This document shows, one piece after another, positions 1-5,487 of a stretch of 5,753 nucleotides of DNA. Within the stretch, counting starts at the first letter, position 1; every line of letters starts with the position of its first letter. The stretch lies in the NCBI GenBank assembly GCA_018054005.1, contig JAGPKI010000092.1, positions 1 to 5,753 on the forward strand. The letters are read 5' to 3'. The notes under the pieces were generated by a model, which was not told the DNA's origin, made no database searches, and saw only the letters and a list, made by a program, of their open reading frames with translations. This DNA comes from Caldisericia bacterium (GTDB taxonomy: Bacteria > Caldisericota > Caldisericia > UBA6126 > JAGPKI01). Both the position numbers and the translations under genes were made by a program.

Positions 1-133
1 CTTAGAGATTCTTCCTAGTATTAAGTTGTTTTGACCTAAACAAGAGAGCTTTTCAAAAGTAAGACATAATGAATGAAAAGAATCCTCCAAGAAATGTTTT
101 TAATAGCTTTCGGTTTGAAGGAAAAATGTTGAT

Positions 134-334
134 GTGGCACATGAAAGTATCATTCCCTCTAGGATTGTGTATATCCTTTTACTATTCTATAATTTACACT
201 ATATTACTAATAAAGGAATGAAATTTTTATTTGATCTAATAATGTTCTTAGTTTTATCTATACTATCTCCTATTTGGCAAATTGCATTGCTTATTTCGGG
301 GGCAATAGAAAAAATTACAGATAAGAGAAAATGA
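134..334 (+). CDS. Doubtful small hydrophobic peptide
   Basis: This is the only plausible plus-strand reading frame outside the large genes, and it converges on the HEPN-CBS gene. From a GTG at 134 it encodes 66 residues. A GAAGGA sequence at 117-122 lies 11 nt upstream, which is acceptable for a ribosome binding site. The product has two hydrophobic stretches, about residues 11-24 and 30-56, and a lysine-rich tail ending DKRK, the shape of a small membrane peptide. A start at the in-frame ATG at 218 would give a 38-residue single-span peptide. In another frame an ATG at 132 (9 nt after the same GAAGGA) opens a 29-codon ORF whose TGA at 219-221 overlaps that ATG as ATGA. I recognise no family. 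Hydrophobic ORFs arise easily by chance in AT-rich DNA, and the reverse strand is also open here, so this may not be a gene. Confidence 0.27.
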   Translation: MAHESIIPSRIVYILLLFYNLHYITNKGMKFLFDLIMFLVLSILSPIWQIALLISGAIEKITDKRK

Positions 335-397
335 AGTTCGGAAGAATAGCAGACAAATAATAACACCCTCAATAACAATACTGATAAATTATACAAT

Positions 398-1126
398 TTA
401 GAATGCTATCTTTCCGATATCCCATGCAGTAATTAAACCAAGAATCTTCTCCGTTGATTTACCACTATTTGAGATAAAAATTACGCCTAATCTCTTAAAA
501 TTTCTATCTTTTCTTTCTTTAGTTACCCTTTCAAACTCCTCTTTTATTTGATAAACATCTGCATCCCTAGATAAAAACATATAATCATCATTTGTTTTCT
601 TTACATACTTTCTTAGTTGAGAAACCGAAGTCGCCTCCGTAATTATTTCCCCTTTCTCAATAACCTCACTTAACCATTGTACAAATACACTTTCTGATAA
701 TAACCATTGAAAAACACCATTCTTCACAACAGGTACATGTGTAAATGTGTTTTCTGCCATCTCTTTTACTACATCAGATATTTGATCATCTTCATTACAG
801 CTATATATTTGATTTGCAGGAATTGCTATAGAGTTCCATTTCGGAGGATTTTTTATCTGTTTAAGAATATATTCTAATTTGTTGCATAAAGCATCTGTCG
901 GTATAACAGGGACTCCCTCCATATTTTCTTTGTGTGTAACTATCTTTCTAACATCATTAATATAGTCAATATCACTTTTAAAATGCTGATATCTAGGATT
1001 TATTCTAAGAAATTTAAGCATATTCTCATAAAAGTGTCCTTCTTGACCATTAATCTCTTGGGTAAAAAATCTGTCTAACTCATTAAAATCTGATTTAAAT
1101 TTTCTAACGTTTTCTGGTTCCTCCAT
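398..1126 (-). CDS. HEPN-like domain fused to two CBS domains; candidate nucleotide-gated RNase
   Basis: The 242-residue soluble protein has no signal peptide or membrane helix. Residues about 10-95 look helical and contain R60-K-I-V-T-H65, which fits the R-x4-6-H motif of HEPN ribonucleases, followed by a helix ending in NPP at 93-95. Residues about 104-157 form a first CBS motif (THVPVVKNG, then WLLSESVFVQWL). Residues about 182-242 form a second, with FLSRDADVYQI, RLGVIFIS and LGLITAWDIGKI. CBS pairs bind adenine nucleotides or related ligands, and HEPN domains often cut RNA, so the likely reading is a cytoplasmic nucleotide-responsive RNase or RNA-binding regulator. The catalytic role is inferred. 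As I recall, CBS proteins with an RN-x3-H-type N-terminus are present in databases without a known function; here the residue after R is K. It is the downstream gene of a two-gene operon, its ATG overlapping the upstream TAA by one base (TAATG). The architecture is convincing; the function is not established. Confidence 0.85.
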   Translation of the reverse strand: MEEPENVRKFKSDFNELDRFFTQEINGQEGHFYENMLKFLRINPRYQHFKSDIDYINDVRKIVTHKENMEGVPVIPTDALCNKLEYILKQIKNPPKWNSIAIPANQIYSCNEDDQISDVVKEMAENTFTHVPVVKNGVFQWLLSESVFVQWLSEVIEKGEIITEATSVSQLRKYVKKTNDDYMFLSRDADVYQIKEEFERVTKERKDRNFKRLGVIFISNSGKSTEKILGLITAWDIGKIAF

Positions 1127-1476
1127 TATTCTAATCCTCCTGCTTTAATCCAATTATTTAGTAACTCTTCTTGATTCTCTTTCCTTTTATCTTTCCTCTT
1201 TCTCTCTAAAGCTTCCTCTTTCTCAATTAGCTTTTTCTCTTTTTGATATCTTTCAAAAGATTGCTCTTTACATAATTTTAGAAATTCTTTCTGATACTGT
1301 TTTTTCAACCCCCAAAAATGAATTACAGAAGCAAATGATCTTGGAGATATATTGATATATCTTTCTAGAAAAAGTAAATCATCAATATATGAATGGTTAA
1401 GCCACTTAGTCTTACTAAGTCTTTCTCTTATAAATGGGGAGGTGATTTTTGTATAAGGGTCATTTACCATAAACAT
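1126..1476 (-). CDS. 116-residue charged coiled-coil partner of the HEPN-CBS protein (unknown family)
   Basis: I do not recognise this protein. Residues 1-60 look globular and contain aromatic residues (W25, F48, F54, W55). The stretch 32-60, with SPRSFASVIHFWGLKKQY at its end, could be a helix-turn-helix-like or protein-binding fold, though no canonical motif is visible. Residues about 61-108 are dominated by Lys, Glu and Arg with regularly placed Leu, as in a long helix or coiled coil. There is no signal peptide or membrane segment. Its stop overlaps the start of the HEPN-CBS gene by one base, so the two are almost certainly co-transcribed and probably act together. It has none of the nucleotidyltransferase signature of the MNT antitoxins usually paired with HEPN toxins. 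An antitoxin, adaptor or autoregulator role is inference from position only. The ATG at 1474-1476 follows an in-frame stop closely and has no clear Shine-Dalgarno; M3 is an alternative start. Confidence 0.8.
   Translation of the reverse strand: MFMVNDPYTKITSPFIRERLSKTKWLNHSYIDDLLFLERYINISPRSFASVIHFWGLKKQYQKEFLKLCKEQSFERYQKEKKLIEKEEALERKRKDKRKENQEELLNNWIKAGGLE
1136..1141 (-). promoter_or_regulatory. Shine-Dalgarno of the HEPN-CBS gene
   Basis: A perfect AGGAGG lies 9 nt before the ATG at 1124-1126, inside the last codons of the upstream 116-residue gene. With the TAATG overlap it fixes the start of the HEPN-CBS gene and implies translational coupling of the pair. Confidence 0.85.
1404..1420. 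repeat. 17-bp inverted repeat near the 5' end of the 116-residue gene
   Basis: ACTTAGT and ACTAAGT form perfect 7-bp arms around a 3-nt centre, within about codons 19-25 of the 116-residue gene. A further ACTAAG half-site occurs at 1512-1517 in the leader. This could be an operator or an RNA hairpin affecting early elongation. It also encodes ordinary residues (LSKTKW), so chance is possible. Confidence 0.4.
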
Positions 1477-1529
1477 AAAGAATTATGTTATATTCAAATT
1501 ATATAATATTAACTAAGAAAAAACACCTT

Positions 1530-1558
1530 ATTATATGAGTCAGACACATATATCCTAT
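1530..1558 (-). promoter_or_regulatory. Candidate promoter of the HEPN-CBS operon
   Basis: A consensus -10 box, TATAAT, lies at 1530-1535. The hexamer exactly 17 bp upstream (1553-1558) is ATAGGA, a poor match to TTGACA. A start near 1523 would give a leader of about 47 nt before the ATG at 1476. A weak -35 made of repeated hexamers fits a regulator-dependent promoter. The region is AT-rich and TATAAT-like words are common, so confidence is moderate at best. A second possible -10, CATAAT at 1482-1487, would give a nearly leaderless message. Confidence 0.38.
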
Positions 1559-1578
1559 CATATTCCTATGGTTCCTAT
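1553..1578 (-). repeat. Three direct ATAGGA repeats at helical spacing
   Basis: ATAGGA occurs at 1573-1578, 1564-1569 and 1553-1558, in the same orientation and 9 and 11 bp apart; the first two extend to ATAGGAA. The third occupies the -35 position of the candidate operon promoter. This is the layout of a site for a regulator that binds one face of the helix, but three 6-bp copies in AT-rich DNA could be chance. Confidence 0.4.
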
Positions 1579-1612
1579 AAATTCAGTCTACTACATCTTA
1601 AAATCTTAAAAG

Positions 1613-1660
1613 TAAAACCAAGTACTAGTAATAGAATTAACCATTTTTAAGCTGGTTTTA
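1613..1660 (-). terminator. Weak terminator-like dyad after the membrane-protein gene
   Basis: TAAAACCA and TGGTTTTA are perfect 8-bp arms separated by 32 nt, starting about 28 nt after the TAG stop. On the minus strand the distal arm runs into ACTTTTAAGATTTTAAG, a loosely T-rich tail. The long loop and low GC content make this a weak candidate for a factor-independent terminator. Confidence 0.28.
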
Positions 1661-1687
1661 TATAATTACAAATAGAAAGAGAATAAA

Positions 1688-2839
1688 CTAGCTACTACTT
1701 CTCTTAACAGACACAATTTTCTTATCATTTAAAAATCTATTATTCTCTAAATACCATTCATTATAAATGCCTTCAATATTAATACTCTCCAAAAACGGCT
1801 CATAATATCTAGTTATTAGTCGTATATCTGTTTTATCAGCAGAAGTAAAAAATAAGGATAATGCATTCATTCCATCTCTACTATTAAAATAACTCCTAAT
1901 ATATCCCTCATTATCAAAATAAAGAAAAGTAGTATCATTTTGTCCTAATTCATAAGCATATACAATTATAGGTAATCCTGATATTTCTACTGAGTTTACA
2001 AAAAGATATTTATTACTTAGAGCTTCATCAGAATAAATAACCATCCCTACTATTAATTTACAACCTGTTGAATCTGTATGACCTATGTTATCATCACAGA
2101 CAAACTCGGATCTAACACTATCATTAATCATAAAAGAATTATTAACTTGAAGAGAACATATGGGCCATGCAGGAGACTCTAGAAATGACTCATTAATCTC
2201 TTCACATTCAAGATATAAAGTATTATTTCTTCCAATTGGCCAACTGTCTTTAATCACACTACCAACATTTGCTTCATATTCTGGTTGATTCACTTCTTTA
2301 TTAATCTCAAGATATCCTTCTGGTTTCCATTCTCCATTTATAAAAAAATCAGCATCCCAATAGAGCAATCTGTCTTCCTCTTTTAGTAAGGTCAAATCTA
2401 CATCTCCTACTATTTTCTTATCATCCCAGAATTGAGAGACTTTATTCTCTTTCTTTAACAAAGGCCCTATAGTTGCACCACAAATTAATGATATATCCAC
2501 ATATAATACAAAAAGAGAAATTATTACTGCTATTGATATTCCTAAGTCATATACAATTCTTTTAATGATTTCTTTCCAATTCTTTTTTATCTTTTTCACA
2601 CATTTCTTAATATCTGAGAACTTCTTTATAATGGTTTTTTTAATTGTTAATATTGTAGTTTTTTCTCTAAAAAGAAAGAATAAAGATAATCCAATAGTAA
2701 GTGGGGTAACAAGAAGAATAGAAATAGCTAAGAAAGAAGCTATTTGTTCCAATTCCAATATAGAAAGAATTAAACATAACAGAGATATTAGTAATGGAAT
2801 ACAAAGAAAGAATAATGCAAGTTTTTTATTCTTATTCAT
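1688..2839 (-). CDS. Three-helix membrane protein with large extracytoplasmic domain (unknown family)
   Basis: The 383-residue protein begins MNKNKK and then has hydrophobic helices at about 7-28, 35-57 and 97-120. The loop at 58-95 is very rich in lysine, and the N-terminus is also basic. By the positive-inside rule both are cytoplasmic, and residues 121-383 lie outside. That outer domain looks beta-rich and soluble, with four cysteines (C212, C228, C248, C260) that could form two disulfides and several Asn-rich turns. I see no enzyme motif, LPxTG anchor or lipobox, and cannot name a family. The gene stands alone: 261 nt separate it from the restriction gene and 211 nt from the 116-residue gene. 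No clear Shine-Dalgarno precedes the ATG; a promoter-like element would place transcription start at or just before it. Sensing outside the cell and signalling through the basic loop, or a membrane effector role, are guesses based on topology and neighbourhood. Confidence 0.8.
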   Translation of the reverse strand: MNKNKKLALFFLCIPLLISLLCLILSILELEQIASFLAISILLVTPLTIGLSLFFLFREKTTILTIKKTIIKKFSDIKKCVKKIKKNWKEIIKRIVYDLGISIAVIISLFVLYVDISLICGATIGPLLKKENKVSQFWDDKKIVGDVDLTLLKEEDRLLYWDADFFINGEWKPEGYLEINKEVNQPEYEANVGSVIKDSWPIGRNNTLYLECEEINESFLESPAWPICSLQVNNSFMINDSVRSEFVCDDNIGHTDSTGCKLIVGMVIYSDEALSNKYLFVNSVEISGLPIIVYAYELGQNDTTFLYFDNEGYIRSYFNSRDGMNALSLFFTSADKTDIRLITRYYEPFLESINIEGIYNEWYLENNRFLNDKKIVSVKRSSS

Positions 2840-2845
2840 TTTTAT

Positions 2846-2874
2846 AATATATATTATAGTATGTATTTATACAA
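2846..2874 (-). promoter_or_regulatory. Candidate promoter giving a leaderless or very short-leader mRNA
   Basis: TTGTAT at 2869-2874 and TATATT at 2846-2851 are separated by 17 bp. Initiation about 7 nt downstream would fall on the A of the ATG at 2839. An overlapping TATAAT at 2853-2858 would instead give a leader of about 7 nt. No Shine-Dalgarno is present, which agrees with either. The -35 is weak and the surrounding DNA is nearly all A and T. Confidence 0.35.
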
Positions 2875-3067
2875 GAAAGTACCTATATTTAAAGTCTCTT
2901 ATCCCTTCAATTATCATATTCCCTTATTACATCAGCAGTATTCTTAATTAAGAAATCTTTTGTTTTTAATAGGGATATAACATATAAAGAATATATATCT
3001 ATATCATTAGAGTTTATCATTTATCTTTTCTATTACTTCTTTATTATAATTATCCATATAACATTAT

Positions 3068-3088
3068 TTTGTGCTCATTAAGCACAAA
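3068..3088. terminator. Perfect 8-bp hairpin after the restriction gene
   Basis: TTTGTGCT and AGCACAAA pair perfectly around a 5-nt loop, 12 nt beyond the stop codon at 3101-3103. The position suits a transcription terminator for the restriction-modification operon. On the minus strand the distal arm is followed by ATAATGTTAT, not a T-run, so it may instead be a pausing or mRNA-stabilising stem. The rest of the 2840-3100 gap shows no gene. Confidence 0.45.
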
Positions 3089-3100
3089 GAGATCCTTTTG

Positions 3101-3805
3101 TTAAATTGATTGAATGTGATGACAAACCTCATCTATAAACTTGTTATAATCATTGTAAATTATAGTACCACCAAAACCATAGGGCTCCATACTCTCTCTA
3201 ACGGAGAAATCCGAATTTGAAGCATAAAAATTTCCAAGCTCGATTCGGTTATTAATTGAAGAAGGTATTTCTGGCATATCAATTAAATAAAACAAGGTCT
3301 TATTTGGTGTGTGCATATAATCCTGTATGTCATCAGTAGATAATTTCACATATTTAGATAAATTGTGAGCAGTAATGATCTCAATTCCGCTTATCGTTCC
3401 ATCCCTTCTAAAGTACGGCACCTTTGATGGTAAAATTATAATTTGAAAATAAGGATTCCCAGCTGACCGGATATTTGCAGTCTCCCCTAACATATTTTCA
3501 AAATAGTTGTTTGAATTTTGAGAATAATTACTCATGATAAATTTTAGAGCTAAAGCCGCAATTACCTTGTTATTTCTTTCTATAGCAATGTCAACTTTCT
3601 TCTCCATATATCTTCCCAACATAGAAACTTCACGGTTATCTCCTATACCCAAAGAATGTACTTTATATTTATTACCTATTCTAGACAATATGTCTTCAGA
3701 AATTGCCCCATGTAATATTTTTAACTTCTCATTACTTCTTGAACCCGTCGCTAGATATTTATAAAATGACTCTTTTACTTTCTTTAAAAATTCCTCATTA
3801 GTCAC
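3101..3805 (-). CDS. Probable type II restriction endonuclease partner of the methyltransferase
   Basis: The 234-residue protein directly follows and overlaps by 8 nt a DNA adenine methyltransferase gene, the usual place for a cognate restriction enzyme, and its length is typical of simple type II enzymes. Residues 71-89 read like the core of a PD-(D/E)xK nuclease: a strand with D72 (KVDIAIE), a turn, then a strand ending ALALKF with K88. The acidic residue expected two positions before the lysine is replaced by A86. E103 and E108 in the next helix (NYFENMLGETANI) could supply it, as in enzymes with a migrated acid. That helix follows SNYSQNSNN (92-100), a polar stretch that could be at the active site or DNA interface. 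It would cut unmodified DNA at the site its partner methylates. The start is GTG (3803-3805) with GAGG 9 nt upstream. I cannot name the family or target site; assignment rests mainly on context plus the weak motif. Confidence 0.68.
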   Translation of the reverse strand: MTNEEFLKKVKESFYKYLATGSRSNEKLKILHGAISEDILSRIGNKYKVHSLGIGDNREVSMLGRYMEKKVDIAIERNNKVIAALALKFIMSNYSQNSNNYFENMLGETANIRSAGNPYFQIIILPSKVPYFRRDGTISGIEIITAHNLSKYVKLSTDDIQDYMHTPNKTLFYLIDMPEIPSSINNRIELGNFYASNSDFSVRESMEPYGFGGTIIYNDYNKFIDEVCHHIQSI

Positions 3806-5207
3806 TATCCTTTTCCTCTATTACACAATTTATATATTTTGATAGATCTTTTGACGAAAATGCAAAATACCCATCGTTTTTACATTTATTTAAAACTCTT
3901 AGATATTCAATAAAGCCCTCTGAACAAATTTTTTCATTTATAATATCAAAGGGAATGGAAGTAAGCATGTACAAGCCACTATAAACACCTTCTCCAGATT
4001 TAACTCGATTGATCTTTATTGAATCAATATCTTTAATTATTGTATTAATTGCAATCTTTTCTTTAAATACATCATGAATCGCTTGGCTTCTTCCAAAAGC
4101 ATACCAGTTAGAATCTGTTCTAGAACCAAATTTAATTAACCTCTCTTTATTTTTCAGAAGATATTTCTGCGTGTCCTGGCCTAATTCTTCAAACTTCAAC
4201 ACTTTCCCATTCTTATCATATGGGAAAATACATTCCTTCCATTGTCCAGTCGATGCTTTAATTACTTTAATAATATTATTTTTTAAGTCAAATCTCTCTT
4301 GAATAAACACCTTGTCATTTAATGTAGCAAACCCATTCTTAACTTGAACTTTTGAATTCTTTGAAATCTTGTAATTTAAGTATTTAAAATATTTCTGATT
4401 GTTTTCTGATAAGACAATATTGTTGTCTATGAACAAATCATTATAACTAATACTACAAATATATTTTGGAATCCCTGTTTTTAAATCATATTTATAATAT
4501 TTGCAATTATCAAAAGTCTTGCTCTTATGAATTTTACAGATTGTTGTATATGTTATTACAGAAAAAGGTTGATAATGCCCTAAATCCATGATTAACTCCA
4601 TACACCTATTTTCTTTAATATACTTACGAAGTTGACTTCCTGCTAAACTGTTATAAAAGGAATTAGGAGTTATATAGCACAAGATTCCATTTTTGTTTAG
4701 CATTCTTAAACCAATCTCATAGAAGACAATATATAAATCCGTCATTCCATTAAGGCAAAAGGAGTATTCTTTTACATTATTATACTGATTGTCTAAATTA
4801 TGTACTCTTACATACGGAGGATTACCAATTACAAAATCCATCTTTCCATTATAATTACCTACTTTCAATGTGTCTTCATTTAAAATATCCCATTTTATTT
4901 TACCTATATTGTACTTACTAATAAACTTGTTTAGATTCTCAATACATTCTTGATATATATCTTTATCCATTTCTATCCCATGAATATATTTCTCTAAATG
5001 CTTATCAATGCCTTTCAGCGACTTGTGATGCTTAATATATTCTTCTATGTATCGTTCAACAATTGTGACCAGAAATGCACCATTGCCGCAACTATTATCT
5101 ATAACATTTTTATTTAATATCTTTTTACCTCTATAATCTGAAGCATTTAGAATGTCTATTACAATGTTTCTTGGTGTAAAAACTTGTCCGAAATCTTTAA
5201 TCTTCAT
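3798..5207 (-). CDS. N6-adenine DNA methyltransferase (gamma type, Eco57I/TaqI-like)
   Basis: The 469-residue enzyme transfers a methyl group from S-adenosylmethionine to the N6 of adenine in a specific DNA site, protecting it from the adjacent endonuclease. Motifs occur in gamma-class order: motif X FGQVFTP (6-12), motif I DNSCGNGAF for SAM binding (37-45), motif II GIEMD (77-81), and catalytic motif IV NPPYVRVHNL (129-138). Next come DLYIVFYEIGLRML (157-170) and GILCYITPNSFYNS (174-187), then a motif VIII-like region about 205-227. Residues about 285-469 form the C-terminal target-recognition region, which determines the site and is not readable by eye. All key residues are present, and the length fits this family. 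The start codon is ATG at 5205-5207; only a weak purine stretch precedes it. The gene precedes its endonuclease and overlaps it by 8 nt, so protection is made first. No controller-protein gene is visible upstream. Confidence 0.95.
   Translation of the reverse strand: MKIKDFGQVFTPRNIVIDILNASDYRGKKILNKNVIDNSCGNGAFLVTIVERYIEEYIKHHKSLKGIDKHLEKYIHGIEMDKDIYQECIENLNKFISKYNIGKIKWDILNEDTLKVGNYNGKMDFVIGNPPYVRVHNLDNQYNNVKEYSFCLNGMTDLYIVFYEIGLRMLNKNGILCYITPNSFYNSLAGSQLRKYIKENRCMELIMDLGHYQPFSVITYTTICKIHKSKTFDNCKYYKYDLKTGIPKYICSISYNDLFIDNNIVLSENNQKYFKYLNYKISKNSKVQVKNGFATLNDKVFIQERFDLKNNIIKVIKASTGQWKECIFPYDKNGKVLKFEELGQDTQKYLLKNKERLIKFGSRTDSNWYAFGRSQAIHDVFKEKIAINTIIKDIDSIKINRVKSGEGVYSGLYMLTSIPFDIINEKICSEGFIEYLRVLNKCKNDGYFAFSSKDLSKYINCVIEEKDSD
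3815..3818 (-). promoter_or_regulatory. Shine-Dalgarno deciding the GTG start of the endonuclease
   Basis: GAGG lies 9 nt before the GTG at 3803-3805, within the final codons of the methyltransferase gene. It supports the GTG start and the 8-nt overlap, so endonuclease translation is probably coupled to that of the methyltransferase. Confidence 0.65.
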
Positions 5208-5487
5208 ATTAATCTTACATATGTGGTAAATTATCTTTTAGTATAACATAAATTTTAGAAATAGATTAGTTCAACATTATATAAATCGTATTTTAAAATA
5301 TTTTCCTTTAGTAACCAATTTGTGAGTTCCTCTCAATTATTCTCTACTCTTATTAATCTTTTCTAAAATTTTATACTCTACTTAAATAAACATCACAAAC
5401 CAAAGAAAATCACTATCTAAATCTATACTCTGTGTCTTTAAATCATACCACTTAGTATTCTTAACACTCTTTATCATTTCAAATACA
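5208..5487. other. Intergenic spacer with possible coding relics
   Basis: No intact gene is supported in these 280 bases. On the minus strand there are short open stretches in two frames that read like protein but are cut by stops: one ending KINKSRE (stop near 5346) and one of about 25 codons from EELTNW to NVELIYF just downstream. They could be the remains of a decayed small gene or chance. The spacer also holds the candidate methyltransferase promoter. Confidence 0.35.
5245..5274 (-). promoter_or_regulatory. Candidate promoter of the restriction-modification operon
   Basis: TTGAAC at 5269-5274 and TATGTT at 5245-5250 are separated by 18 bp, with four of six consensus matches in each box. 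A start near 5238 would leave a leader of about 30 nt before the methyltransferase ATG. No inverted repeat typical of a controller-protein box was seen around it. Confidence 0.42.

Noticed and set aside
1..99. Possible gene ends at the left edge: a minus-strand open stretch read from 99 to 1 with GGAGG at 84-88, and a plus-strand frame ending at a stop at 32-34
   Set aside because: The GGAGG is not followed by a start opening a real ORF (the ATG at 65-67 gives four codons), and the other stretches are too short to judge.
199..396. Minus-strand 65-codon hydrophobic frame downstream of the HEPN-CBS gene
   Set aside because: It overlaps the plus-strand small ORF, has no ribosome binding site, and looks like the complement of a hydrophobic AT-rich stretch.
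339..416. Imperfect 13-nt inverted repeat (339-351 with 404-416) considered as a terminator
   Set aside because: The loop is over 50 nt, the pairing has a mismatch and a wobble, and one arm lies inside the HEPN-CBS coding end.
1562..1611. Short direct repeat TCTTAAAA twice at 1596-1611 considered as an attachment site or iteron
   Set aside because: Two 8-bp copies in AT-rich DNA are expected by chance, and no integrase or replication gene is nearby.
2565..2951. Plus-strand 128-codon frame, Ile/Phe/Lys-rich
   Set aside because: It lies mostly opposite the N-terminal half of the membrane-protein gene, whose topology and composition are far more protein-like; the sequence is low-complexity and has no ribosome binding site.
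3534..3764. Plus-strand 76-codon frame
   Set aside because: It is entirely inside and antisense to the endonuclease gene and shows no independent coding evidence.
3798..5207. Type I or type IIG reading of the methyltransferase (fused or accompanied by a specificity subunit)
   Set aside because: There is no N-terminal nuclease domain and no HsdS- or HsdR-like gene; the 469-residue length and adjacent small gene fit a simple type II pair.
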